This document shows positions 18,385 to 28,380 of a stretch of DNA of 64,000 nucleotides, in pieces. This DNA comes from CAWARU01 sp963784575. GTDB taxonomy: Bacteria > Pseudomonadota > Gammaproteobacteria > UBA6186 > Azoamicaceae. Positions within the stretch are counted from its first letter, which is position 1, and every line of letters begins with the position of its first letter. The notes beneath the pieces are model-generated. The model was not told where the DNA came from, made no database searches, and worked only from the letters and a program-made list of their open reading frames with translations. The stretch lies in NCBI GenBank assembly GCA_963784575.1, contig CAWARU010000001.1, forward strand, positions 3,596,001 through 3,660,000, read 5' to 3'. Made by a program: the position numbers and the translations under genes.

Positions 18385-19663
18385 ATGGCAAATGAAGTTT
18401 GTTTTCGTACCCATCATTTGAAAGATCCTTGGAGCTTGGAATCCTACCAGAGCGTGGGTGGCTATGAGGTATGGAAAAAAATATTGCAGGATAAACGGAA
18501 ACCTGAAAGCATTATTGATGAATTGAAATTATCCAGTTTGCGAGGGCGGGGCGGGGCGGGATTTCCCACGGGCTTGAAATGGAGTTTTATGCCGAAAAAT
18601 CCAGGTCAAAAATATATTTTATGCAATTCAGATGAAGGTGAACCCGGCACTTTTAAAGATCGAGAAATTCTCTTGATGAATCCGCATCAGTTGATAGAAG
18701 GCATGGCAATCGCTGGATATACTATTGGCGCGACGGTTGGTTATAATTATTTACGCGGTGAATTTGTAGAACCATTCCATCGCATGGAACGCGCATTACA
18801 AGAAGCCCTCGATGCAGGATTTATTGGAAAAAATATTTTGGGTTCTGGGGTGGATTTTGATCTGCATAATCTCTTGGGTGCTGGCGCCTATATTTGCGGG
18901 GAAGAAACTGCTTTGATGGAATCTGTCGAAGGGAAAAAAGGATTTCCGCGTTTTAAACCGCCTTTTCCCGCAAATTATGGAATTTATGGCTGTCCCACCA
19001 CCATCAACAACACAGAAACCTTGGCATCGGTGCCGCCAATTCTGCAGCACGGTGGTCAATGGTTTTCAGATTTGGGTGTACCAAAAAATGGCGGCACCAA
19101 AATATTTTGCATGTCAGGACATGTCAATAAACCTGGAAACTATGAAGTAGGACTTGGAATTCCTTTCAATGATTTGCTGTCTCTCGCAGGCGGCATGCGC
19201 GGCGGCAAAAAACTTAAAGCAGTCATTCCCGGAGGATCTTCTGTGCCAGTGCTACCCGGGGATATCATGATGAAAACCAAAATGGATTATGATTCCTTAA
19301 CTCAAAGCGGGATCTATGTTCGGCTCAGGTGCTGTGATTGTCATGGATGATACGGTTTGTATGGTAGAAATGCTGCTCAGGCTTTCCGAATTTTATTATG
19401 AAGAATCCTGTGGCCAGTGCACACCTTGCCGCGAGGGTACCGGTTGGTTGTGGCGCGTGCTGCATCGTATTGAACATGGTGAGGGCAGGGCTGAAGATAT
19501 CGATTTACTAGATAATGTCGCAGGCAAAATCTTAGGTCGCACCATTTGCGCGCTGGGAGATGCGGCTGCAATGCCGGTTCAAAGTTTTATCAAGCATTTC
19601 CGTTCGGAATTTAAGTATCACATAGATCATAAACAATGCCTTCCCGAAACAAGAGGTTCATGA
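18385..19663 (+). pseudogene. nuoF: NADH-quinone oxidoreductase subunit F, one frameshift
   Basis: The 51-kDa subunit that binds NADH and FMN and starts electron transfer. Signatures: the glycine-rich GRGGAGFPTGLKW for FMN/NADH, NSDEGEPGTFKDRE, GAGAYICGEETAL, and the N3 cluster ligands ESCGQCTPCREGTGW. The frame is lost by one extra A at 19312, in the stretch that should read SGSMFGSGAVIVMDD. Without it the gene would be about 425 residues, the normal size. The gap before it (18312-18384) is made of degenerate repeats of AAGTATCAAA and GAGAGCATCGA. The stop codon directly abuts the ATG of nuoG. Confidence 0.92.
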
Positions 19664-22063
19664 ATGGCACAAATTGAAATTGATGGCAAAAAAATAGAAG
19701 TCGAACATGGCACCATGATCATTGAGGCTGCCGATAAAATTGGCATTTGGATTCCACGTTTTTGCTACCACAAAAAGCTCACCATTGCTGCAAATTGCCG
19801 CATGTGTTTGGTTGAAGTAGAAAAATCAGGAAAACCCTTGCCTGCTTGTGCGACCCCCATCACGGATGGCATGAAAATCTTTACCCGTTCCAAAAAAGCG
19901 CTGGAAGCACAACGATCTGTGATGGAGTTTTTATTAATCAATCATCCACTGGATTGTCCTATTTGTGATCAGGGTGGTGAGTGCGAATTGCAAGATATCT
20001 CCATGGGCTATGGCAGCCCTGTTTCAGAATATAAAGAAGGTAAGCGTGTTGTCATCGATGAAAATCTGGGATCATTAATTGCAACAGACATGACGCGCTG
20101 CATTCAATGTACCCGTTGCGTGCGTTTTGGATCTGAAGTGGCTGGTCATCGCGAGCTCGGGGCAACTGGCCGTGGTGAACACATGGAAATCAGCACTTTT
20201 GTCGAAAAAACCATGGATTCCGAAGTGTCGGGTAATATCATTGATCTCTGTCCCGTGGGTGCGCTTACTTCAAAGCCGTTTCGATTTAAGGGCAGAGCCT
20301 GGGAAATGCGCCAATCTGAAAGCATTGCGCCGCATGATTGCTTAGGTACCAATATATTCGTGCACAGCAGGCGAGAGGAAGGTCGAGTACAAGTGATGCG
20401 CGTTGTGCCGCGTGAAAATGAAGAAATCAATGAGGTCTGGCTTTCAGACCGAGATCGCTTTAGCTACGAAGGACTTTATCGGGAGCGCTTGGAATCCCCC
20501 ATGATAAAAAAAGAGGGGGAGTGGCAGCAAGTATCCTGGGAAGAGTGTCTTACATTTGTTGCAGAAAACTTGCAAGTAAAAGGTGAGGCTGCATCAGCTC
20601 TGGCAGCACTTGCATCGCCTAATCTCACAAGTGAAGAATTTTACTTGCTGCAAAAACTTATGCGAGGTTTGGGATCGAACCAAATCGATCATAGACTGCG
20701 TACTTTGGATTTTAGGCATCAAGAAAAATTCCCCATCTATCCTAATTCTGGAATAAGCTTTGCCGATCTTGAAAATCAATCCTGTGTGCTTTTGATTGGC
20801 TCCGATCTCCGTAACGAACAACCGCTTTTAAATCTTAAGCTTCGTAAGATGCAGCTCGCAGGAAAGAAAATTTTTGATATCAATCCTATCAAATTTGAAT
20901 TTAATTTTAAGCTTAAAGATCGCCTGATTGCAGAATCTGGTGATATCTTGGCTTCTGTCGCAGCGCTTGCTAAAGCCATTTCCGATATTCGAGCCGAGAA
21001 GGCAGTAACTCACGCGCTTCTCAAAGTCAAACCAAGCACGGAAGAAGTAGAATTTGCAAAAGAACTTTGCGATGGGGGAGATAAGATCTCAATATTCCTG
21101 GGTGCGTTGGCACTCACGCATCCAAACTCTTCAGAGATTATTGCATTGACAAACTCAATCTGTCGTTTAACGGGTGCAACACTCGGACTTTTGACAGAAG
21201 GTGCCAATACAGCAGGTGCCTGGATTGCAGGTTGTGTGCCGCATCGATTGCCGGGGGGAGAAAGCACAGACCAAAATACGGCTTTCACCGCTCAAAATAT
21301 TGATAGCTTTAAAAATCTCAATGCTATGATCTTGGTCGGAATCGAGCCTGATCTCGATTGCGGCTTGGGTGAACGTACCCTGGATGCCTTGTCAGAGATT
21401 CCTTTTGTTGCTGCGATCACTTCCTATGAATGTGAAAGCTTGAAATCCGTGGCAACAGTTCTGCTACCCATGTCAGCTTTCACGGAAACCTCTGGTACTT
21501 TTGTGAATGTGGAAGGGCGCTGGCAGCAATTCAAAGCAAACGTACTACCCTTCGCTGAAAGTCGTCCTGCCTGGAAGATCTTAAGGGTTTTAGGCAGTTT
21601 ACTAGAGTTGCCGGGCTTTGAATTTGAGTCCTCGGAAGAAGTGTTGGCAGAACTTTTTGAAAAACAATCTAGAAATTCTGGTCAAAAAGAGTTTCCAGCA
21701 TTTATGGCATGGGAATCCTCAGTCGTAGCTGATAAGTCCCCTGAAAATATCAATGAATTTACCAGGATTGCAGCAGTACCCCTCTACAGCAGCGATAGCC
21801 TGGTGCGCAGAGCATTGCCGTTGCAGGAAACCGTTCAGGCCGTGGTCCTTGCACATCTCAATCCTGAAACTGCGTTGCAATTGAAGTTAAAAAGCGATGA
21901 TATAGCGAAATTTAGCAGTAAAGATAAAGCAGGATCTGTGATCCTGAAAATCAGGGTAGATGAAAAAATTCCTAAAGGTGTCGTGGCAATACCCGCAGGT
22001 GTGAAGGAAACAGTAAGCTTAGGAGCTTCTTATGAAAAAATTAAAATTGAGGCGGTGAAATAA
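19664..22063 (+). CDS. nuoG: NADH-quinone oxidoreductase subunit G
   Basis: The largest peripheral subunit, 799 residues, carrying several iron-sulphur clusters. The N-terminus has the [2Fe-2S] ferredoxin fold with Cys in RFCYHKKL, NCRMCLVEVE and LPACATP; then the His-Cys motif HPLDCPICDQGGECELQD and the 4Fe-4S motif RCIQCTRCVRFGSEVAG; the remainder is the molybdopterin-oxidoreductase-like domain without cofactor, as in bacterial NuoG. It is intact although it follows the frameshifted nuoD, E and F genes directly, with its ATG touching the nuoF stop. The next gene, nuoH, starts with GTG directly after the stop. Confidence 0.96.
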   Translation: MAQIEIDGKKIEVEHGTMIIEAADKIGIWIPRFCYHKKLTIAANCRMCLVEVEKSGKPLPACATPITDGMKIFTRSKKALEAQRSVMEFLLINHPLDCPICDQGGECELQDISMGYGSPVSEYKEGKRVVIDENLGSLIATDMTRCIQCTRCVRFGSEVAGHRELGATGRGEHMEISTFVEKTMDSEVSGNIIDLCPVGALTSKPFRFKGRAWEMRQSESIAPHDCLGTNIFVHSRREEGRVQVMRVVPRENEEINEVWLSDRDRFSYEGLYRERLESPMIKKEGEWQQVSWEECLTFVAENLQVKGEAASALAALASPNLTSEEFYLLQKLMRGLGSNQIDHRLRTLDFRHQEKFPIYPNSGISFADLENQSCVLLIGSDLRNEQPLLNLKLRKMQLAGKKIFDINPIKFEFNFKLKDRLIAESGDILASVAALAKAISDIRAEKAVTHALLKVKPSTEEVEFAKELCDGGDKISIFLGALALTHPNSSEIIALTNSICRLTGATLGLLTEGANTAGAWIAGCVPHRLPGGESTDQNTAFTAQNIDSFKNLNAMILVGIEPDLDCGLGERTLDALSEIPFVAAITSYECESLKSVATVLLPMSAFTETSGTFVNVEGRWQQFKANVLPFAESRPAWKILRVLGSLLELPGFEFESSEEVLAELFEKQSRNSGQKEFPAFMAWESSVVADKSPENINEFTRIAAVPLYSSDSLVRRALPLQETVQAVVLAHLNPETALQLKLKSDDIAKFSSKDKAGSVILKIRVDEKIPKGVVAIPAGVKETVSLGASYEKIKIEAVK

Positions 22064-23092
22064 GTGGTCGTAAATTTAATTGAGTTCATTTGGATCATCA
22101 TTAAGATTCTCGCGATAATCATACCGCTACTCTTGGCCGTTGCCTATATGACTTATGCAGAACGCCGTGTGCTTGGATTTATCCAAGGCCGCATTGGCCC
22201 TAATCGGGTTGGTCCTTTCGGTTTATTTCAGCCTTTTGCAGACGGCATCAAACTGTTATTTAAAGAAATCATCATCCCCTATAAATCAAACCGTTATCTG
22301 TTCTTGTGGGCTCCCGTGATGAGCTTTGGTCCGGCACTTGCAGCCTGGGCCGTTATTCCCTTTGATAAATATTTAGTCTTAGCAGACAGCAACATTGGTA
22401 TATTATACCTCTTTTCTATGACGTCTCTCGCTGTGTACGGCATCATCATTGCAGGCTGGGCATCCAATTCAAAATATGCATTTCTTGGCGCTATGCGATC
22501 TGCAGCGCAGATCATCTCCTATGAAATTCCCATGGGATTTGCCTTGGTCGGAGTCTTGATGGCTGCAAAAACTATGAATTTATCAGGTATTGTCATGGCA
22601 CAGTCCGGCAATCTCTTGCATTGGTATTTCATTCCACTCTTTCCGATCTTTGTGGTCTATTGGATTTCAGCGGTTGCAGAAACCAATCGTCTCCCTTTTG
22701 ACATGACAGAAGGCGAGTCTGAAATCGTTGGGGGCTTCAATGTAGAATATGGCGGCATGGGTTTTGCACTTTTTTTCCTGGCAGAATACGCCAATATGAT
22801 ATTGGTCTCAGCACTCATCACGGTCATGTTCTTGGGGGGCTGGCTTTCTCCGCTGCAAGGAATTCCTTATCTTGAGCAATGGTTTGCTTTTGTGCCAGGC
22901 CTGGTTTGGTTTCTGCTTAAAATGTCCTGTTTTCTGTTTCTTTATATTTGGGTCCGTGGCACTTTTCCACGTTATCGCTACGATCAGATCATGCGTTTGG
23001 GATGGAAAATTTTTATTCCCATCACAATCATTTGGATTATGGCTTTAGGTTTTGCCATTTGGTTTAAATTGCCGCCCTGGTTTGGTGGATAA
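22064..23092 (+). CDS. nuoH: NADH-quinone oxidoreductase subunit H
   Basis: Membrane subunit (342 residues, about eight helices) that lines the quinone entry channel and links the peripheral and membrane arms. Signature sequences: AERRVLGFIQGRIGPNRVGP after the first helix, QPFADGIKLLFKE, and AETNRLPFDMTEGESEIVGG in outline in the conserved acidic loop, then RGTFPRYRYDQIM near the C-terminus. It starts with GTG immediately after nuoG. Its last three codons and stop lie inside the left arm of the large inverted repeat 23085-23222. Confidence 0.96.
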   Translation: MVVNLIEFIWIIIKILAIIIPLLLAVAYMTYAERRVLGFIQGRIGPNRVGPFGLFQPFADGIKLLFKEIIIPYKSNRYLFLWAPVMSFGPALAAWAVIPFDKYLVLADSNIGILYLFSMTSLAVYGIIIAGWASNSKYAFLGAMRSAAQIISYEIPMGFALVGVLMAAKTMNLSGIVMAQSGNLLHWYFIPLFPIFVVYWISAVAETNRLPFDMTEGESEIVGGFNVEYGGMGFALFFLAEYANMILVSALITVMFLGGWLSPLQGIPYLEQWFAFVPGLVWFLLKMSCFLFLYIWVRGTFPRYRYDQIMRLGWKIFIPITIIWIMALGFAIWFKLPPWFGG

Positions 23093-23222
23093 TGAGGGTG
23101 GATATGAGGGTGTCAAGTCTCGATATCGGACAAATTTGCGTCAAATTTCGATTTTCGACAAATTTGCTTGAATTTGTCCGATATCGAGACTTGACACCCT
23201 CATATCCACCCTCATTATCCAC
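23085..23222. repeat. 138-bp hairpin: 52-bp perfect inverted repeat
   Basis: Positions 23085-23136 and 23171-23222 are perfect reverse complements over 52 bases, separated by a 34-base spacer that itself contains short CAAATTT and AAATTTG pairs that could extend the stem. The left arm includes the nuoH stop codon and the right arm ends 9 bases before the nuoI ATG. Each arm also contains a tandem duplication (GGATAATGAGGGT followed by GGATATGAGGGT). In RNA this would be one of the strongest hairpins possible, inside the complex I operon. There is no U-tract. It may be a regulatory or processing hairpin, a replication-template-switch product, or an amplification or assembly artefact. Confidence 0.9.
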
Positions 23223-23231
23223 GGAGATGCT

Positions 23232-23726
23232 ATGAAGAGCTTAAGCTTAATGAAGCGTTTACGCAGTTTTTTATTGATTGATTTATTTATCGGCCTATAC
23301 GTCACCTGGCGTAATTTCCTTGGCCCAAAGACGACCATTCAATTCCCAGAAGAAGACACGCCGACCTCACCACGTTTTCGAGGTATTCATGCCTTAAGGC
23401 GCTATCCCAACGGTGAAGAGCGCTGCATTGCCTGCAAACTCTGCGAGGCAGTATGTCCAGCGTTGGCAATCACGATTGAAGCCGATCAAAGAGAAGACGG
23501 CAGTCGCCGCACCACACTCTATGAAATTGATCTTTTTAAATGTATTTACTGTGGTTTTTGCGAGGAATCTTGCCCCGTAGATGCTATTGTAGAAACAGAT
23601 ATTGGCGATTATCATTTTGAAAATCGAGGCGAATATATTTTGACAAAGGAAAAATTGCTTGCAATTGGTGATAAATACGAGCAATCCATTGCCAAAAATC
23701 GCTATGAAGATAGGAAATACCGCTGA
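23232..23726 (+). CDS. nuoI: NADH-quinone oxidoreductase subunit I
   Basis: Peripheral subunit with two [4Fe-4S] clusters (N6a, N6b), 164 residues. Both ferredoxin motifs are intact: CIACKLCEAVCP near residue 61 and CIYCGFCEESCP near residue 100. The amphipathic N-terminal helix that anchors it to the membrane is present (LMKRLRSFLLIDLFIGLYV). The ATG at 23232 follows GGAG at 23223-23226, directly after the right arm of the hairpin, so ribosome access could be affected by that structure. The stop overlaps the ATG of nuoJ by one base. Confidence 0.95.
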   Translation: MKSLSLMKRLRSFLLIDLFIGLYVTWRNFLGPKTTIQFPEEDTPTSPRFRGIHALRRYPNGEERCIACKLCEAVCPALAITIEADQREDGSRRTTLYEIDLFKCIYCGFCEESCPVDAIVETDIGDYHFENRGEYILTKEKLLAIGDKYEQSIAKNRYEDRKYR

Positions 23727-24448
23727 TGCAGAGTACCTTGTTAGAGAAAATTACTTCAGCCCATGTTGATATTACACTGCCCATTCCGTTTGAAAAATTT
23801 ACATTTTATGGATTTGCCGTTCTGGCAGTGTTATCTGCCATCATGGTTATTGTCAGCAAAAATTCGGTACGATCGGTTTTATTTTTAATATTGGCTTTTT
23901 TTGCGACTGGCGGCGTCTGGATGATATTAGAAGTCGACTTCCTTGCCTTTACTTTGCTGCTGGTTTACGTGGGTGCTGTCATGGTGCTTTTTTTGTTTGT
24001 GGTGATGACACTCGACGTCGAGCTGGCTGCGCTTCGGGAAGGTTTTATACGTTATCTGCCCATCGGGATTCTGGTTGCTATTTTGGTCATTGCTGGATTG
24101 GCAATTGCCTTAAAGCATGCTCAATTTGGAGTAGGAAATTTGCCGTCGCCAACCCCGCATGAGGTGACTTATAATGAAACCCGGGAACTTGGCATACTTC
24201 TCTACAGCAATTATCTCTACCCATTTGAAATAGCGGGCATTCTGTTATTAGTGGCCATTGTCGCAGCCATCAGTCTTACCTTTCGCGGCAAAAAACCTGG
24301 CAATAAGGCACCTGAACCGCAATGGCAGATCCAGGTGGAAAAGAAAGATCGTTTGACAGTCTTAAAAATGGCATCCTCGAACTTTCAGAGTCGGGGACCT
24401 TCGCATTCAGTCAAGGAGACTTCTATGAGGGATATTCACAATGATTAG
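23726..24448 (+). CDS. nuoJ: NADH-quinone oxidoreductase subunit J
   Basis: Membrane-arm subunit with five predicted helices. The conserved helix 3 region VDFLAFTLLLVYVGAVMVLFLFVVMT, referred to in outline, is present around residues 70-96. The membrane domain ends near residue 190; a hydrophilic tail of about 45 residues follows (KKDRLTVLKMASSNF and beyond), making the protein 240 residues, longer than the roughly 185-200 residues I know from enterobacteria. It overlaps nuoI by one base and nuoK by eight bases, typical of translational coupling. Confidence 0.93.
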   Translation: MQSTLLEKITSAHVDITLPIPFEKFTFYGFAVLAVLSAIMVIVSKNSVRSVLFLILAFFATGGVWMILEVDFLAFTLLLVYVGAVMVLFLFVVMTLDVELAALREGFIRYLPIGILVAILVIAGLAIALKHAQFGVGNLPSPTPHEVTYNETRELGILLYSNYLYPFEIAGILLLVAIVAAISLTFRGKKPGNKAPEPQWQIQVEKKDRLTVLKMASSNFQSRGPSHSVKETSMRDIHND

Positions 24449-24746
24449 TATCTCTGAATATCTTATCTTTTCTGCCATTTTATTTGGCCTTGGGGTTGCG
24501 GGTATTTTTATCAATCGTAAAAATATCATTATCCTGCTGCTTTGCATCGAATTAATTTTACTGTCTGTGAACACCAATTTTATCGTTCTGGCTCGTTTCT
24601 TGAACGACGCAAATGGCGATATATTCGTCTTTTTTATCTTGACAGTTGCTGCCGCAGAAGCTGCAATTGGTTTGGCAATTCTCCTCGTTATGTTTAGGAG
24701 GCGATCGAGCATAGACGTCGATGCACTGGATACTTTGAAAGGGTAG
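24441..24746 (+). CDS. nuoK: NADH-quinone oxidoreductase subunit K
   Basis: Small membrane-arm subunit (101 residues, three helices). The family features are clear: the Glu in helix 2 within LLCIELILLSVNTNF and the Glu in AAAEAAIGLAILL, both implicated in proton transfer. It overlaps the end of nuoJ. The gap to nuoL (24747-24777) is a tandem array of AAGGGTAGTTAAAG-type units ending in the ribosome site AAAGG directly before the nuoL ATG. Confidence 0.95.
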   Translation: MISISEYLIFSAILFGLGVAGIFINRKNIIILLLCIELILLSVNTNFIVLARFLNDANGDIFVFFILTVAAAEAAIGLAILLVMFRRRSSIDVDALDTLKG

Positions 24747-24777
24747 AAGGGTAGTTAAAGAAAAGGGTAGTTAAAGG

Positions 24778-26761
24778 ATGACACACATAATTGATCCCAA
24801 CTTTTATTCGGTATTATGCATGTTAATTGTGCTGATGCCGCTTGGCGCTGCCATCATTGCTGGCATTTTTGGCAAAACTATTGGAAAGGTTGGCGCACAT
24901 TCTCTCACCATACTTGCGGTGGGACTCTCATTCCTATTTTCTGCAATCATTTTAAATGGCATGATTTTCGAAGGGGTTGAACCCTTCGATTTCACATTTT
25001 ACCATTGGGGCAGCAGTGGAACGACCAGTTTTCAAGTGGGTTTTTTCATTGATCGTCTCTCAGCGCTCATGATGGTGGTTGTTTCCTTCGTTTCTTGGAT
25101 GGTGCACATCTATACCATTGGGTACATGAAGGGTGACCCAGGCTATCAGCGCTTTTTCAGTTATATTTCGTTTTTCACCTTTGGCATGTTGATGCTCGTG
25201 ATGTCAAACAATTTCCTGCAGCTTTTCTTCGGATGGGAATTGGTTGGCTTGATGTCCTATTTATTAATTGGTTTTTGGTTTGAACGCGAATCTGCCAATC
25301 GAGCAAGTCTCAAAGCTTTCATTGTGAATCGGGTGGGAGACATGGGTTTTCTCATTGGCATTGCAGCTGTGCTGTATTACTTTGGAAGTTTGAACTACAA
25401 AGATGTCTTTGACAATGTAGAGTTAGTGGCCTTTGGTTCGAGCCCCCTGCAACTCTCAGAATCTTTTGAGGTATCAGGTATCACATTCATTTGTTTTTGC
25501 TTATTTATCGGCGCCATGGGCAAATCAGCGCAAATGCCGCTCCATGTGTGGTTACCGGATTCCATGGAAGGTCCTACCCCCATTTCAGCCCTGATCCATG
25601 CTGCCACCATGGTGACCGCAGGCGTCTTCATGTTGGCACGCATGTCTCCCTTGTACGAATTTTCCGATGCAGCATTGAATTTTGTTTTGGTAATAGGTGC
25701 TGTCACAGCTTTCTTCACCGGCGTGCTTGGCGTGGTTCAGAACGATATCAAACGCGTTATTGCTTATTCCACTCTCTCACAACTTGGCTACATGATGGTG
25801 GCAATGGGAGCATCAGCTTACGCTATTGGTATTTTTCATCTGATGACACATGCCTTCTTTAAGGCCTTGCTATTCTTAGCTGCAGGATCAGTGATTGTCG
25901 CACTGCATCATGAGCAGGATATCTGGAAAATGGGCAATCTCAGACGCTATCTGCCGATCACTTATTGGACCATGTTGATAGGCTCACTTGCATTGGTAGC
26001 AATCCCGGGTTTTTCTGGATTCTTTTCCAAAGATCTCATCATTGAAGCAGTGGAACATTCCAATCAAGAAGCTGCGCCTTTTGCTTATGTCGCGGTACTG
26101 CTTTCGGTATATATCACAGCACTCTATAGCTTCAGATTATTTTTTGTGGTATTCCATGGCAGCGAGCGCATGAGCGAAAAAGATAAAAAGCACTTACATG
26201 AATCCCCGGCTGTCATTACTGTGCCGCTTATTCTGCTTGCCATACCCAGTGTCATCATAGGTTTTATTTTCGTCAGGACCTCTTTTTGCAGGATTTTTTG
26301 AAAATGCGATTACGGTACACCCTGAACATGAAGCAATGGAACAACTTACCTCAGCCTTCACCGATGCCATGGATATGGTGTGGCACGGCTTTATTTCATT
26401 GCCTTTTTGGCTTGCAATCTTGGGCATTTTCACCGCCTGGTTTTGCTATCTTAAAAAACCAGAAATTCCGGGCATTATTCGAAAACGTTTCTCTGGCATC
26501 TATTATATTTTGTTGAAAAAATATGGTTTTGATGTCTTATATGAATGGATTATAGCTGGAGCTGCTCGCGGTATTGGAGCATTTTTCTGGCGCTTTGGGG
26601 ATGTCTGGTTAATAGACGGAGTCGGTGTTAATGGCACTGCTGACAATATCGGCACCATGTCTATTTGGGGCAGAAAGTTCCAGACCGGTTATCTCTATCA
26701 TTATGCCTTCGTCATGATCGTGGGATTCTTGATTTTAACCCTATGGATGATTCTCTATTAA
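24778..26761 (+). pseudogene. nuoL: NADH-quinone oxidoreductase subunit L, one frameshift
   Basis: Antiporter-like subunit at the far end of the membrane arm, with the long lateral helix. The first 500 residues are intact with family signatures (FFGWELVGLMSYLLIGFW, LPDSMEGPTPISALIHAATM, the conserved Lys and His residues of the proton channel). An extra C at 26274 breaks the frame at the point that should read FVGPLFAGFFENA, and the remaining 160 residues (the last helices and lateral helix, ending LTLWMILY) continue in another frame to 26761. Corrected, the protein would be about 660 residues, normal for NuoL. As written, the product would lack the lateral helix. Confidence 0.92.
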
Positions 26762-26762
26762 T

Positions 26763-28331
26763 ATGAACAACTATCCCTATCTTAGCTTGATTATTTGGAT
26801 CTCCTTAATAGGAGGTGTGGTTCTTATTCTGTTAAACAGTTGCACCTCAAACGTTTTAAAAAGCGTTGCGACCAAAATACACTGCAGCATTCGTCCGATT
26901 GCCTTCATCATTTCAATCATATGCTTATTGCTTTGCATTCCGATGCTCGTTGATTTTAATATCCAAAGCCCTGAGATGCAATTCACTGAACTGCACGATT
27001 GGATCCCAAGATTTGGCATTTATTATCGGCTTGGTGTGGATGGTTTTTCTCTGCCATTGATTGTTTTGACCTGTTTTACAACCATCTTAGTGGTGTTGGC
27101 AAGCTATCATTCAGTGAAAGATCGCGTTGCGGAATATCTGGCTTCTTTTCTCATTATGCAGAGCTTTATTGTGGGTGCCCTCGCAGCACTGGATGCCATT
27201 CTTTTCTACTTCTTCTGGGAAGGCATGTTGATTCCGATGTTCTTGATTATCGGGATTTGGGGTGGGCCCAATCGAATCTACGCCACTATCAAATTCTTCT
27301 TGTACACATTTCTCGGTTCAGTATTATTTTTGGTCGCGTTGATCTACCTTAGGAATACTGCAGTCGATGCAGGTCATCCACTCTCCGAGGTCTTCGATAT
27401 TCTCACCTTCCATGCGTTGCCCCTGAATTTTGAGGCTCAGAAATGGATATTTATCGCCTTTTTAATTGCTTTTGCGGTGAAAGTCCCTATGTTTCCGGTC
27501 CACACCTGGCTTCCAGACGCGCACGTCGAAGCACCGACAGGCGGATCAGTGATCTTAGCAGCTGTTCTGTTAAAAATGGGCGGATATGGTTTCTTACGTT
27601 TTCTCTTACCCATCACACCGGATGCCAGCGAAGCTTTTGCGCTGCCCGTTATCGTATTGTCTTTAATTGCCATTATATATATAGCCTTTGTGGCGCTGAT
27701 TCAAAGAGACATGAAAAAACTCATCGCATACTCTTCTATATCCCACATGGGTTTTGTGACGCTCGGGTTTTTTATTGTGTATGGCGTCGTCATGCACACG
27801 GCTTCAACTGGAGGCGCAGAATCCGGCATTGAAGGAGGGATGGTACAAATGGTGTCGCATGGCTTTGTTTCCGCGGCACTCTTCTTGTGCGTTGGCGTGC
27901 TATATGACAGATTGCACAGCCGTCTCATTCACGATTATGGCGGCATTGCAAGTTCCATGCCGATATTTGCAAGCTTTTTCGTATTATTTGCGATGGCCAA
28001 TGTTGGCTTGCCAGGAACATCCGGTTTCGTCGGAGAATTCCTGGTGATTGTCTCTTCTTTCAAAGCCAATGTTTGGTATTCCATCTGTGCCGCCACCATT
28101 TTGGTGTTAGGTGCTTCTTACACCCTCTGGATGGTAAAGCGCGTGGTGTTTGGCAGGGCATCCAATCCCGAAGTTGTGCTGATGAAAGATTTGAGCATCC
28201 CCGAAAAATTAGTTTTCCTATTGCTTGCGCTTGCTGTGCTTTGGCTGGGAATTTGGCCGGCACCATTACTTGATATGATGCATGCAAGCTCAGCGCATTT
28301 GGTAGAACAGATGATGCAAACAAAACTGTAG
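26763..28331 (+). CDS. nuoM: NADH-quinone oxidoreductase subunit M
   Basis: Antiporter-like proton-pumping subunit of the membrane arm, 522 residues with about 14 helices. Signatures: FFFWEGMLIPMFLIIGIWGG in outline around residues 150-170 with the essential Glu, HTWLPDAHVEAPTGGSVILA, and the Lys in IQRDMKKLIAYSSISHMGF. It starts one base after the end of nuoL. Intact. The N-terminus carries an additional helix with a short polar loop (NSCTSNVLKSVATK) that looks lineage-specific. Confidence 0.95.
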   Translation: MNNYPYLSLIIWISLIGGVVLILLNSCTSNVLKSVATKIHCSIRPIAFIISIICLLLCIPMLVDFNIQSPEMQFTELHDWIPRFGIYYRLGVDGFSLPLIVLTCFTTILVVLASYHSVKDRVAEYLASFLIMQSFIVGALAALDAILFYFFWEGMLIPMFLIIGIWGGPNRIYATIKFFLYTFLGSVLFLVALIYLRNTAVDAGHPLSEVFDILTFHALPLNFEAQKWIFIAFLIAFAVKVPMFPVHTWLPDAHVEAPTGGSVILAAVLLKMGGYGFLRFLLPITPDASEAFALPVIVLSLIAIIYIAFVALIQRDMKKLIAYSSISHMGFVTLGFFIVYGVVMHTASTGGAESGIEGGMVQMVSHGFVSAALFLCVGVLYDRLHSRLIHDYGGIASSMPIFASFFVLFAMANVGLPGTSGFVGEFLVIVSSFKANVWYSICAATILVLGASYTLWMVKRVVFGRASNPEVVLMKDLSIPEKLVFLLLALAVLWLGIWPAPLLDMMHASSAHLVEQMMQTKL

Positions 28332-28380
28332 AAAATGTGTAACAACTTAGACTGGATTGCTTTGAGGTAAAAACCGAACC

